Assembly (NCBI GenBank): GCA_964588725.1
Contig: CAZPQL010000028.1
Coordinates: 1-35,695, forward strand
Direction of reading: 5' to 3'
From: UBA5972 sp964588725
Lineage (GTDB): Bacteria > Pseudomonadota > Alphaproteobacteria > Rhodobacterales > Rhodobacteraceae
Length of the DNA stretch: 35,695 nt
A model generated the notes under the pieces. It searched no databases. It had not been told where the DNA came from and saw only the letters and a program-made list of their open reading frames with translations. This document shows positions 1-8,035 of this stretch, piece after piece. Numbering within the stretch: position 1 is the first letter of the stretch; each line of letters begins with the position of its first letter. The translations under genes were made by a program, and so were the position numbers.

Positions 1-873
1 GTTCATCATGGTGAACATGGCGCGCATGCCTTTGTGTGCGTCGCCAAGCAAAAAACCGGTGGCGTCGTCGTAGTTCATCACGCAGGTCGAATTGCCGTGG
101 ATGCCCATTTTATGCTCGATACTGCCGACTGAAACACCGTTGCGCGCGCCCAGGGTTCCGTCGTCGTTCACCAGTATTTTTGGCACGATGAACAGCGACA
201 CGCCCTTTATGCCGTCGGGACCGCCGGGGATTTTGGCCAGCACCAGATGGATGATGTTGTCGGCCAGATCGTGATCTCCGGCAGAGATAAAAATTTTCTG
301 GCCGGAAATTTTGTACGTCCCGTCTTTCTGCTGCACAGCCTTGGTCCGCATCAGTCCCAGATCGGTGCCGCAGTGCGGTTCGGTCAGGTTCATGGTACCC
401 GTCCATTCGCAGGACACCATTTTGGGAAGATACTTTTCTTTTTGCGCCTGGGTGCCGTGCGCCAAAATAGACTCGCACGCGCCGCGCGTCAGACCCTGAT
501 ACATGCCAAATGACACGTTGGCCGCGGAAAACATTTCTCCCACGGCGGATCCCACCACATTGGGAACGCCCTGTCCGCCGTATTCTTCGGGCGCGCCAAG
601 TCCGGTCCAGCCGCCGCTGCGCATCTCGTTAAACGCTTCTTTGAACCCGTCAGGTGTATAAACTACGCCGTTTTCCAACCGGCAACCCTGCTGGTCGCCA
701 ATGACGTTCAGCGGTGCCAGAAGCTCGGCACTGATTTTCCCTGCCTCTTCAAGTATGGCGGCGGTAAAATCAGACTCCATTTCTGCATAGCCGGGAATGG
801 TGCTGTCGCTGATTTTGAGAACGTCGTGCAGCACGAACTGCAAGTCTTTGACGGGGGCTGCATAGGTAGGCAT
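1..873 (-). CDS. Acyl-CoA dehydrogenase (DmdC/large FadE-like), 3' end cut by window edge
   Basis: The first 291 codons are visible, read leftwards from an ATG with a GGAG ribosome site 9 nt upstream; the frame is open to base 1. The protein matches the large (about 590-residue) acyl-CoA dehydrogenases that include 3-methylmercaptopropionyl-CoA dehydrogenase DmdC: start MPTYAAPVKDL, a helical N-terminal domain, the block GWTGLGAPEEYGG near residue 88, and the FAD/substrate segment MNLTEPHCGTDLG at about 161-173. The C-terminal half with the catalytic base lies outside the window. The family oxidises acyl-CoA to enoyl-CoA in the cytoplasm and passes electrons to ETF. It lies just downstream of a MerR regulator on the same strand, as in roseobacter fatty-acid or branched-chain degradation operons. 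The exact substrate cannot be read from sequence. Confidence 0.87.
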   Translation of the reverse strand, partial: MPTYAAPVKDLQFVLHDVLKISDSTIPGYAEMESDFTAAILEEAGKISAELLAPLNVIGDQQGCRLENGVVYTPDGFKEAFNEMRSGGWTGLGAPEEYGGQGVPNVVGSAVGEMFSAANVSFGMYQGLTRGACESILAHGTQAQKEKYLPKMVSCEWTGTMNLTEPHCGTDLGLMRTKAVQQKDGTYKISGQKIFISAGDHDLADNIIHLVLAKIPGGPDGIKGVSLFIVPKILVNDDGTLGARNGVSVGSIEHKMGIHGNSTCVMNYDDATGFLLGDAHKGMRAMFTMMN

Positions 874-896
874 CGGGCTTCTCCACTCGGATTGAT

Positions 897-1298
897 TTAT
901 TGCGCGGCGTCGCTGGTATTTTCGATTTCCGCCAGATACACGGCGCCGGCGTCGATTTCGACTTTCAGGTCTTTTATGGCGCGATTTAGCTCGTTGCGGC
1001 GCTCTAACAGCGCGTCCATACGTTCGCCAGCTAATTTCAGCGCGGTGGTGATCTGCGTGCGCTGTCGATCCCCGATGGAATAGAGATTCAAAAGCTGACG
1101 GATTTCTTCCAGCGAAAACCCGAAACGCTTTCCCTTGAGGATCAATGTCATGCGGGCGCGGTCTTTGGGCGTGAACATGCGTTTCTGGCCCAGCCGGCAG
1201 GGGAACAGCAGTTCCTTGGCCTCGTAAAAGCGCAATGTGCGCGCCGAAACTTTGAACGTGTCGCACATCTGGCGGATTGTTAAAAATTCACGCGCCAT
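897..1298 (-). CDS. MerR family transcriptional regulator
   Basis: This is a 133-residue MerR-type regulator. The N-terminal winged helix-turn-helix (FLTIRQMCDTFKVSARTLRFYE) is followed by the second MerR helix (ARMTLILKGKRFGFSLEEI) and a C-terminal coiled coil for dimerisation (about residues 75-120). There are no clustered cysteines, so a metal sensor is unlikely; it resembles the LiuR-type regulators of acyl-CoA catabolism. An upstream TTG at 1304 would add two residues; the ATG at 1298 is preferred because the conserved domain begins right after it. It precedes the acyl-CoA dehydrogenase by 23 nt on the same strand and is probably cotranscribed with it. The palindrome at 1371-1399 lies in front of it and is the likely operator. 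Confidence 0.87.
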   Translation of the reverse strand: MAREFLTIRQMCDTFKVSARTLRFYEAKELLFPCRLGQKRMFTPKDRARMTLILKGKRFGFSLEEIRQLLNLYSIGDRQRTQITTALKLAGERMDALLERRNELNRAIKDLKVEIDAGAVYLAEIENTSDAAQ

Positions 1299-1370
1299 AA
1301 GCAAGAATCCCAGAAGATTACCTTGTCGCCATAGATTTGGCGCTGGGGGCCCCTTGTTTCAAGTGCGTAT

Positions 1371-1399
1371 TGACGTTTACGTAATGAAACGTAACGTCA
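1371..1399. promoter_or_regulatory. Candidate MerR/LiuR-type operator
   Basis: A 29-nt imperfect palindrome starts with TGACGTTTACGTAA and ends with AACGTAACGTCA; the outer seven bases pair perfectly. ACGT-rich palindromes of this look are known for LiuR-type MerR regulators. It fills the gap in front of the second MerR gene and overlaps the stop codon of the first. Binding is inferred. Confidence 0.45.
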
Positions 1400-1771
1400 T
1401 TTTTTGTAGGCCTCGACTGTTTGGTCGTGAAGGCGCTGTAATTCGGTGATGGTTTCGTCAAGTTCAACGCGCCGCTGCGCCAGCTCTTTTAGCTGATGAC
1501 CCGACCATTCAATCCAGGTTTCCATCTGCACGCGGTTTTCGGGGTCAGAGTCATATAGCAGCAGCCATTGACGCGATTCTTCCAGTGAAAATCCAAAGCG
1601 CCGCCCGCGCAGGATCAACTTTAGCCGTGCGATTTCCGTGGGGCCGTAAAACCGTGTACGCCCCAATTTTTCCGGGGCCAGCAGTTCGATATATTCGTAA
1701 TGGCGCAACGTCCGCGGCGTGACTCTAAATCGGTCGCACATCTCGCGTAAGGTTAGGCGTTCGTCGCTCAT
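1397..1771 (-). CDS. MerR family transcriptional regulator (second copy)
   Basis: This 124-residue protein is a paralogue of its downstream neighbour. The helix-turn-helix (LTLREMCDRFRVTPRTLRHYE) and the second helix (ARLKLILRGRRFGFSLEES) can be aligned between the two, and a coiled-coil tail follows. It starts at ATG 1771, is divergent from the thioesterase gene at 1938, and ends inside the operator candidate. Two MerR genes in tandem before a large acyl-CoA dehydrogenase is an arrangement known from Rhodobacterales. Which regulator binds which site, and whether they form heterodimers, cannot be told from sequence. Confidence 0.86.
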   Translation of the reverse strand: MSDERLTLREMCDRFRVTPRTLRHYEYIELLAPEKLGRTRFYGPTEIARLKLILRGRRFGFSLEESRQWLLLYDSDPENRVQMETWIEWSGHQLKELAQRRVELDETITELQRLHDQTVEAYKK

Positions 1772-1937
1772 GGTCCGGCCCTAATTTGCGTCGCGACGAT
1801 TTTGCCGATTCCGCTGGCGGGATGCAACCCCGTGCCGGTGGCCGCAACGTCGTGCCAAAAAAAACTTGCGTGCTTCCGGCCTTAGGCAAATAAAGACCGC
1901 CAGATGGCGGGGGCCGGTTTAGCCCAAAGGATTATCG

Positions 1938-2390
1938 ATGCCCGGAATGGATCCAGAAACCAAAAAAAAGATCGCCCGGCAGTTCATGGAGGCGATCCCC
2001 CATGTGCGCGATTTGCAGATGACTCTGCAGGAAATGGGCGACGGAAAAGCGTCTGTCACGATGCCGTATTTGGAAAAACTGATCGGCGATCCGGACAGTG
2101 GTGTGATTCACGGCGGTGCAGTGTCCGCGCTGATGGACACCTGTTGCGGCGCGGCAGTGATGTCGCACCCGGAATCGCCGCTGGGTACCGCTACGCTGGA
2201 TTTGCGGATCGACTATATGCGCCCGGCAACGCCCGGTCAGGCGCTCGCCAGCCACGCCGACTGTTACCTGGTAACGCGCTCGATTGCGTTTGTGCGCGCC
2301 ACGGCGTTTGACGAAAACACAGAACGACCGGTCGCCGTGGCCACGGGCGCATTTTCGGTTGAACGTCCGAAAGCGAAGGCACCGGCATGA
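1938..2390 (+). CDS. PaaI family thioesterase (hotdog fold)
   Basis: This 150-residue single hotdog-domain protein has the PaaI/acyl-CoA thioesterase signature VIHGGAVSALMDT (HGG at 58-60, Asp67 in the following helix as likely catalytic acid) and a second conserved strand LDLRIDYMRPA. The family hydrolyses acyl- or aryl-CoA thioesters in the cytoplasm. An AAGGA ribosome site precedes the ATG. Its stop overlaps the start of a second thioesterase by 4 nt (ATGA), so the two are translationally coupled. They may act as a heteromer or on related substrates; the substrate is unknown. The nearby acyl-CoA dehydrogenase operon suggests an acyl-CoA context. Confidence 0.87.
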   Translation: MPGMDPETKKKIARQFMEAIPHVRDLQMTLQEMGDGKASVTMPYLEKLIGDPDSGVIHGGAVSALMDTCCGAAVMSHPESPLGTATLDLRIDYMRPATPGQALASHADCYLVTRSIAFVRATAFDENTERPVAVATGAFSVERPKAKAPA

Positions 2391-2896
2391 GCAAACGGCG
2401 ACCCGAAACGGTACAGGTGGTCAAAAAACGGCGCGACGCAGCGCTGAACGCCCTGATCGATGGGATTCCCTACATGAACTATCTGGGTATCACGTTTGAC
2501 CGTCGCGGCGACGAACTGACGGCGGTGCTGCCGTTCAGCGAAAAACTGATCGGCAATCCAATGTTGCCGGCTCTGCACGGCGGCGTCACAGCGGCGTTTT
2601 TGGAAATGACCGCGGTTGTCGGCCTTAGCTGGTATATGGCTTGGGACCGGATGGAATCCGGCGGGCGCGGCGTGGACGAATGGCAGCCCAGCAAACTGCC
2701 GCGCCTGCCCAAAACCATCGATTTCACAATCGACTACCTGCGTTCGGGCCTGCCGCGTGACGCTTACGCCCGCGCTGTCATCAACCGCGCAGGTCGCCGG
2801 TATGCGTCGGTTTCGGTGCACGGCTGGCAGGACAACCGGCACAAATTGTTTGCTCAGGCGGCGGGGCATTTTTTGATGAATCGCGATCTTGGCTGA
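2387..2896 (+). CDS. PaaI family thioesterase (second, coupled)
   Basis: This 169-residue hotdog protein is encoded in an ATGA overlap with the preceding thioesterase. The HGG motif is present (LHGGVTAAFLEM, His64, with Glu73 in the place of the helix acid), as is the strand IDFTIDYLRSG. It has an insert of about 20 residues between helix and strand (around DRMESGGRGVDEW) that the first copy lacks, so the two are not simple duplicates. A MATE exporter gene follows after 6 nt, making a three-gene unit. Thioesterase function is inferred from the fold; the natural substrate is unknown. Confidence 0.82.
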   Translation: MSKRRPETVQVVKKRRDAALNALIDGIPYMNYLGITFDRRGDELTAVLPFSEKLIGNPMLPALHGGVTAAFLEMTAVVGLSWYMAWDRMESGGRGVDEWQPSKLPRLPKTIDFTIDYLRSGLPRDAYARAVINRAGRRYASVSVHGWQDNRHKLFAQAAGHFLMNRDLG

Positions 2897-2902
2897 CGGG
2901 CC

Positions 2903-4219
2903 ATGAACCCCGACGCGCTTTCGCACCGCCGCGTTCTGCGCATTGCGCTACCCATCGTTTTGGCCAACGTGACTGTTCCGCTTATCGGTTTGGTCGATAC
3001 GGCAGTGGTGGGACAGTTGGGGCTGGCCGCGCCGATTGGGGCTGTGGGCATCGGCGCGATAATCTTATCCGCATTATACTGGATTTTCGGCTTTTTACGC
3101 ATGGGTACGACAGGGTTGACGGCTCAGGCGTTTGGTGCGGGCAGAGATCGTGAGGTCCGGGCGCTCTTGATGCGTGCATTGCTGATTGGTGTCGGGGCCG
3201 GGCTTTTGTTTGTGGTCTTTCGCCACCCCTTTCAAATTGCTGCGTTGAAAATTGCGCCGGCGTCAGCCGACGTGGAAATCTTGGCAAAAACCTATCTCGA
3301 TATCCGTCTGTTCTCTGCGCCCGCCGTTATTGGCATGTACGGGATCACCGGATGGCTGATCGCCCAGGAACGCACCCGCGCGGTTCTGGTGCTGCAATTG
3401 ATGGCGAACGGGCTGAATATCGGCTTGGATTTATGGTTCGTCGTGGGGTTGGGATGGGGTGTGGCCGGTGTCGCAACCGCCAGTGTCATAGGAGAGTGGG
3501 GCGGTTTTCTGCTGGGTATCTGGTTGTGCCGCAAGGCCTTTGGTGCCTGGATTTGGCACAATTCGGGCGCGATATTTGACGCAGCCGCGCTGCGGCGCAT
3601 GGCAGTTGTAAACGTCGATATCATGATACGGTCGGTTCTGTTGCAGGCGGCGTTTCTGTCCTTTCTGTTTCTGGGCTCGGCCATCGATGATGTGACGCTT
3701 GCTGCCAATCAGGTGCTGATGCAGTTTCTGCACCTGACTGCATATGCGCTGGATGGTTTTGCCTTTGGTGCTGAATCGCTGGTGGGACAGGCCATGGGTG
3801 CGGGAAAACCGGCGGCATTGCGCCGCGCGGCGCTGTTGTGCAGCCGATGGGGTGTCGCGGTGGTTGTCGCGCTTAGCGCGGTTTTCGTGGCTTTCGGAGA
3901 TTTTGGAATCGAAGTGATGACGACGTCGCCGGAGGTGCGGTCAGCGGCGCGGCAGTTCCAGATTTGGGTCATCGTGGCGCCGTTGATCGGTATTGCGTCC
4001 TGGATGCTGGATGGAATTTTTATTGGTGCGACGCGCACCCGCGATATGCGCAACGCAATGATGGTGGCGACATTGGTTTACGGGGTGGCGGTCTGGGCGT
4101 TGCTACCGCTTTACGGCAATCACGGGCTGTGGGGGGCTTTGATGATCTATTTTATTGCCCGTGCTGCGACACTGGCCGTCAGATATCCGGCGTTGGAACG
4201 TGCGGCATCCGGGAACTAA
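2903..4219 (+). CDS. MATE family efflux transporter (DinF-like)
   Basis: This 438-residue protein has about 12 hydrophobic segments arranged as two homologous halves, the MATE layout. Typical blocks are RIALPIVLANVTVPLIGLVD at the start of TM1, the TGLTAQAFGAG region of the first half and ESLVGQAMGAG of the second half. Transporters of this family export cationic drugs or metabolites across the inner membrane using a Na+ or H+ gradient; the DinF branch is common in alphaproteobacteria. It lies 6 nt after the paired thioesterases and ends convergently on the arsC-like gene, with a 4-nt overlap of the two stop regions. The substrate is unknown. Confidence 0.91.
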   Translation: MNPDALSHRRVLRIALPIVLANVTVPLIGLVDTAVVGQLGLAAPIGAVGIGAIILSALYWIFGFLRMGTTGLTAQAFGAGRDREVRALLMRALLIGVGAGLLFVVFRHPFQIAALKIAPASADVEILAKTYLDIRLFSAPAVIGMYGITGWLIAQERTRAVLVLQLMANGLNIGLDLWFVVGLGWGVAGVATASVIGEWGGFLLGIWLCRKAFGAWIWHNSGAIFDAAALRRMAVVNVDIMIRSVLLQAAFLSFLFLGSAIDDVTLAANQVLMQFLHLTAYALDGFAFGAESLVGQAMGAGKPAALRRAALLCSRWGVAVVVALSAVFVAFGDFGIEVMTTSPEVRSAARQFQIWVIVAPLIGIASWMLDGIFIGATRTRDMRNAMMVATLVYGVAVWALLPLYGNHGLWGALMIYFIARAATLAVRYPALERAASGN

Positions 4220-4566
4220 GGCAAAATGTCGAGAACATTTTCCAGAGGGCGTCCCAGTGCCGCTTTGTCTCCGCAAAATACAATCGGACGCTGCAGCAAC
4301 ATGGTGTGGGCTGACATCGCCGCAATCAGCGTATTGTCGTCGGTTTGTGGCGTCAGTCCCAATTGGCGAAAACGCGGCTCGTTTACACGCGTGATTTCAA
4401 TTGCGTCGAGATCAAGTTTTCGCAGCGCTGTCTGGAGCTGATAAATCGTTGGCGGATCGCTGAGAATATCGCGTACATCCACGTCAAAACCCTTGTCCTG
4501 CAACATGAACAAAACCTGCTTTGACTTGGTGCAGGTGGGATTGTGCCAGATTTCAACTTTGCTCAC
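4216..4566 (-). CDS. arsC: Arsenate reductase family protein (ArsC/glutaredoxin-linked)
   Basis: This 116-residue thioredoxin-fold protein has the ArsC signature IWHNPTCTKS, with the catalytic cysteine at position 12 as in plasmid ArsC. The later segment LLQRPIVF carries the conserved Arg-Pro of the anion site. The GTG start at 4566 overlaps the pyrD stop as GTGA and is preferred to the TTG one codon upstream. It is the last gene of a DUF952-pyrD-arsC-like operon and has no arsB/arsR neighbours, so it may act in general thiol chemistry rather than dedicated arsenic resistance; arsenate reduction is a family inference. The Cys-Gly-Thr-Ser motif of classical ArsC is Cys-Thr-Lys-Ser here. Confidence 0.8.
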   Translation of the reverse strand: MSKVEIWHNPTCTKSKQVLFMLQDKGFDVDVRDILSDPPTIYQLQTALRKLDLDAIEITRVNEPRFRQLGLTPQTDDNTLIAAMSAHTMLLQRPIVFCGDKAALGRPLENVLDILP

Positions 4567-5609
4567 CAATTGTCCTTTTCAATACCCACGGCCTGCGCCA
4601 CGTTGTCAAATCCGTCGCGTTTCAACAATGCGTCAAGCCCGCGCGCAATTTCACCCACCAGCGAAAGCCCGCCAAACACCAACGCCGAATAAAGCTGCAG
4701 CGCGCAGGCCCCGGCTTTGATTTTGGTGTAGGCCTGCGCCGCCGAGCCAATCCCGCCCACGCCGACCAGCGGCAGACGTCCGTCAGTCAGGCGCGACAAC
4801 GCTGCCAGAACGCGGGTCGACGGGTCAAACAGAGGTTGGCCCGAAAGACCCCCCTGCTCGACGGCGTGCGGGCTGGTCAGCGCAGGGCGTGCAATCGTGG
4901 TATTGGTGGCGATGATCGCGTTGATACCTGCGTGCAGCGCAACCTCTGTTATATCCTCAAGCTGTTTCTGACTTAGATCGGGGGCAATTTTGACGAAAAC
5001 CGGCAGGTCGTCGGGGCGGGCTTGCATCACGGCGTCAAGCAATGCGCGCAGGGCGTCGGCGCTTTGCAAATCGCGCAGGTTAGCGGTGTTGGGCGACGAG
5101 ACGTTCACCGTAACAAAATCCACATAGGCACCGCAGGTATCCAGCACGCTTGCGAAATCCCTGGCGCGGTCGCTGCTGTCCTTGTTGGCCCCCAGATTCA
5201 ACCCCACGACACCGCCGTCGTGGCGCTTGGCAAGGCGTGACGCGATGGCGTCGGCGCCGTCATTGTTAAAACCAAAGCGGTTGATGACGGCAGCATCCCC
5301 GGTCAGGCGAAACAGGCGCGGCTTGGCGTTGCCGCCTTGGGCGCGTGGTGTCGCGGCGCCCAGTTCGATCCAGCCAAAGCCGGCGCGGGTCAGCGGCGCG
5401 ACAGCACGGGCGTTCTTGTCAAACCCCGCCGCCAGCCCGATGGGATTGGGCAGATTAAGACCCGCAAGCGTAGTTTTCAGACGTGGCGTTGTGAGCGGTC
5501 CGGGCAGGGTTGCCAGCCCGTAATTCAAAGCGCGGATCGACAAGTCGTGGGCGCGTTCCGGGTCTAAACGGCGCAACAGACGCAGCCCCAGATTTTCCAC
5601 GGCTCTCAA
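4563..5609 (-). CDS. pyrD: Dihydroorotate dehydrogenase (quinone), class 2
   Basis: PyrD oxidises dihydroorotate to orotate in pyrimidine synthesis, at the inner membrane, with electrons passed to ubiquinone. The 348-residue product has the class 2 N-terminal helix (LGLRLLRRLDPERAHDLSI), the FMN-binding GLAAGFDKNA, the segment VNVSSPNTANLR with the class 2 catalytic Ser, FVKIAPDL, and the C-terminal phosphate site VGVGGIGSA. The TTG start at 5609 overlaps the DUF952 stop (TTGA) and places the N-terminus where the family usually starts; an upstream in-frame start would add 19 residues without homology. Stop/start overlaps on both sides indicate a coupled operon. Confidence 0.95.
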   Translation of the reverse strand: MRAVENLGLRLLRRLDPERAHDLSIRALNYGLATLPGPLTTPRLKTTLAGLNLPNPIGLAAGFDKNARAVAPLTRAGFGWIELGAATPRAQGGNAKPRLFRLTGDAAVINRFGFNNDGADAIASRLAKRHDGGVVGLNLGANKDSSDRARDFASVLDTCGAYVDFVTVNVSSPNTANLRDLQSADALRALLDAVMQARPDDLPVFVKIAPDLSQKQLEDITEVALHAGINAIIATNTTIARPALTSPHAVEQGGLSGQPLFDPSTRVLAALSRLTDGRLPLVGVGGIGSAAQAYTKIKAGACALQLYSALVFGGLSLVGEIARGLDALLKRDGFDNVAQAVGIEKDNW

Positions 5610-5941
5610 GTCAGATCTTTCGGAAATACGTGGCCGTCCGCCGTCAATGGCAAGTCCACGCACCACACCACGTCCTCCATCGTCAGCGCGCGATACAAGT
5701 GGGGAAAATCAGCACCGCCGCGCGATTTCTCCCATTTCAGATCAGGGTCCAGCCGGTTTTCGTCCACCGCGGCCAGCCGTAAATCCGTAGCCCCGGCAAA
5801 ATGTAACGCGGCGGTCTGCGCGGCTTGCGTGGCCGTTGAAAAGTGAATGAACCCGTCGATAAGGTCGATCGGCGCGCCATGTGTGACTCCCTGTGTCTGC
5901 AGGTGCGCCCATTCGTCTGCTCTGAAAATCTTGTAAATCAT
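5606..5941 (-). CDS. DUF952 domain-containing protein
   Basis: This 111-residue cytosolic protein matches the DUF952 family: start MIYKIFRADEW, central DGFIHFSTA, WEKSRGGADFPHLYR, and an end rich in charged and aromatic residues. The family is widespread, often sits beside pyrD in Rhodobacterales, and resembles glutathione S-transferase-associated or ADP-ribosyltransferase-like folds in some annotations; no function is established. It is the first gene of the operon and overlaps the pyrD start by 4 nt. Confidence 0.86.
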   Translation of the reverse strand: MIYKIFRADEWAHLQTQGVTHGAPIDLIDGFIHFSTATQAAQTAALHFAGATDLRLAAVDENRLDPDLKWEKSRGGADFPHLYRALTMEDVVWCVDLPLTADGHVFPKDLT

Positions 5942-6000
5942 GGTGCAGGCAAATGCGCCAACGCAGGCATCCCGTCAAGCCGTCGCGGTTTCAGATCGAA

Positions 6001-6126
6001 TTATTCATTGGTGGTCGTAGGAATATATTCACTGCTGTCGGGCATTCCGATGCTGGACGGGCCATCGCATGCCGCTACAAGCATGCAGGCCGCCAAAAGC
6101 ACGGGAAATAAACGGCGAAACATCAT
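6001..6126 (-). CDS. Very small predicted lipoprotein (41 aa)
   Basis: A 41-codon gene starts with two ATG codons; an AAGGA ribosome site lies 7 nt before the first. The product has a basic start (MMFRRLF), a hydrophobic stretch and the lipobox LVAAC (Cys20), leaving a mature peptide of about 22 residues rich in Ser, Thr and Pro. It is therefore probably an outer- or inner-membrane lipopeptide of the entericidin or small-lipoprotein size class, but no specific homology is recognised. It stands alone between DUF952 and the divergent 5'-nucleotidase. Confidence 0.6.
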   Translation of the reverse strand: MMFRRLFPVLLAACMLVAACDGPSSIGMPDSSEYIPTTTNE

Positions 6127-6427
6127 GGTGCATTCCTTTTGATTTGTTGCCTGCTGCGAGGCAGGACCGTGTTCAATAAAGACGCCACCACAGCGGCCGG
6201 TGCGTATGTCTGTCATGTTGATGCAAAAGTGCGCTTTTTGTCCAGTCTCTTGTTTTGCGTGGGGGCAAAACGCCGCCCGGACAACCACGTTTGCCCATCC
6301 CGGAACACCGTAATTAAATTTATCTTTTGGACAAATTCTATGCTAGGCTTTTGATAATCAGCCGGGGCACGCAAGCCGCTTGGGTTGGTATCGCCAATTT
6401 ACCATTTGAAAGAACAGGAGATTTTCC
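6127..6427. other. Intergenic region before the 5'-nucleotidase
   Basis: This 301-bp gap separates divergent genes and must hold both promoters. A short hairpin (CCTGC/GCAGG, about 6150-6166) and an AT-rich stretch at 6310-6355 are visible. No Pho-box repeats were found, so there is no sign that the nucleotidase belongs to the local Pho regulon. An AGGAG ribosome site lies just before 6428. Confidence 0.5.
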
Positions 6428-8005
6428 ATGCTAGCCACACGAATCGCACTTTTGACCGGTGCCGCCTGTCTGATGGGTACGGCCGCGTTGGCTGATTTCA
6501 AGCTGACGATCCTGCATACAAACGATTTCCACGCGCGGTTCGAACCCATTAGTCGTTTTGACAGCGGCTGTTCGGCGGATTCCAACGCGGAAGGCAAATG
6601 TTTTGGCGGCTCGGCCCGCTTGGCGACCGCCATCGCCGCTGCCCGTGGACGTGCCGAAAATTCGATCCTTGTTGACGGCGGCGACCAGTTTCAGGGCACG
6701 CTGTTTTACACCTATTACAAAGGTGCGCTGGCTGCTGAAATGATGAACAGAATGGGCTACGATGGTATGACCGTGGGCAATCACGAGTTCGATGATGGTC
6801 CCGAAGTGTTGCGTGGCTTTATGGAAGCCATCGATTTTCCGATCCTGATGTCGAACGCCGATATTTCCGCCGAACCGTTGCTGGCAGGGAAGCTGGCCAA
6901 GTCGACAGTGATCGTGTCGGGCGGACAGAAAATTGGCCTGATAGGCCTGACTCCGCAGGATACCGATGAGCTTGCCAGCCCCGGTGCCAACGTCAGCTTT
7001 CTGGATCCGGTGACGTCGGTTCAAACCGAGGTCGACCGGCTGACGGCCGAAGGCGTCAACAAAATTGTGGTTCTGTCGCATTCGGGTTACGTGGTTGACC
7101 TGAAAGTCGCCGCCGAAACCACCGGTGTTGACGTGATTGTAGGTGGTCATTCCAACACGCTGTTGTCCAACACCAATGAGCGCGCCGTCGGACCTTATCC
7201 TACCATGGTCGGCGATACCGCCGTGGTGCAGGCCTATGCATATGGCAAATATCTGGGCGAACTAAACGTGGTATTTGATGATGCCGGCAATGTCGTCTCG
7301 GCGTTGGGCGAACCGCTGATCATGGACGCGGAAGTATCCGAAGACGCCGATGTCGTCGCTCGCATCGCCGAGGCCGCGGTGCCGCTGGAAGAAATACGCC
7401 AGAAAGTCGTGGCAGACTCAAGCGCCGTGATCGAGGGCGACCGTTCGGTCTGTCGCGTGCAGGAATGCCAAATGGGCAATCTTGTCGCCGACGCGATGCT
7501 GGATCGCGTCAAAGATCAGGGCATCACCATTTCAATCGCCAATTCGGGCGGATTGCGCGCCTCTATCGACGCGGGCGACGTGACCATGGGCGAGGTGTTG
7601 ACGGTGCTGCCGTTCCAAAACACGCTGTCCACCTTTCATGTCACCGGCGCGACGTTGATCGCGGCGCTTGAAAACGGTGTCTCTCAGGTGGAAGAGGTCA
7701 AAGGCCGCTTTCCGCAAGTGGCGGGATTACAGTTCACCTGGGACGCCTCGGTGCCCGCCAATGAGGGGCGCGTTCAAGAAGTGTTGGTTATGAAAGGCGG
7801 CGCGTGGACGCCGATTGATCCGGACGCGATGTACGGTGTTGTGTCCAACAACTACGTGCGCGGTGGTGGTGACGGCTACAAAATGTTCCGCAGTGCCCTG
7901 AACGCCTATGACTACGGTCCCGATCTGGCCGACGTGGTGGCGGAATATATGGCAGCGGCGGGGGCATACGCGCCTTATACCGATGGGCGGATTACACAGA
8001 AGTAA
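6428..8005 (+). CDS. Periplasmic 5'-nucleotidase / bifunctional metallophosphatase (UshA family)
   Basis: This 525-residue exported enzyme removes phosphate from nucleotides (and possibly UDP-sugars) in the periplasm. A signal peptide of about 22 residues ends in AALA. The metallophosphoesterase domain shows HTNDFHARFEP (Asp33, His35), VDGGDQFQG (Asp86), VGNHEFDDG (Asn118, His119) and VVLSHSGY and GGHSN as the remaining metal ligands. The C-terminal 5'-nucleotidase domain has NSGGLRASID, VLPFQNTL and the nucleotide-binding NNYVRGGGDGY. Length and domain order fit UshA/NutA. It is a single-gene unit, convergent with the gene at 8036. It would supply phosphate and nucleosides from dissolved nucleotides, a common marine strategy. 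Confidence 0.93.
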   Translation: MLATRIALLTGAACLMGTAALADFKLTILHTNDFHARFEPISRFDSGCSADSNAEGKCFGGSARLATAIAAARGRAENSILVDGGDQFQGTLFYTYYKGALAAEMMNRMGYDGMTVGNHEFDDGPEVLRGFMEAIDFPILMSNADISAEPLLAGKLAKSTVIVSGGQKIGLIGLTPQDTDELASPGANVSFLDPVTSVQTEVDRLTAEGVNKIVVLSHSGYVVDLKVAAETTGVDVIVGGHSNTLLSNTNERAVGPYPTMVGDTAVVQAYAYGKYLGELNVVFDDAGNVVSALGEPLIMDAEVSEDADVVARIAEAAVPLEEIRQKVVADSSAVIEGDRSVCRVQECQMGNLVADAMLDRVKDQGITISIANSGGLRASIDAGDVTMGEVLTVLPFQNTLSTFHVTGATLIAALENGVSQVEEVKGRFPQVAGLQFTWDASVPANEGRVQEVLVMKGGAWTPIDPDAMYGVVSNNYVRGGGDGYKMFRSALNAYDYGPDLADVVAEYMAAAGAYAPYTDGRITQK

Positions 8006-8035
8006 TTCGAAACAAATTGTGCGCGCGAAAGCGAT

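Noticed and set aside
2264..2926. Minus-strand ORF of 220 codons opposite the thioesterase pair
   Set aside because: Shadow frame; the plus-strand genes have the HGG motif, ribosome sites and coupling.
6300..6427. Pho box before the 5'-nucleotidase
   Set aside because: No CTGTCAT-like repeats with 11-nt phasing were found.
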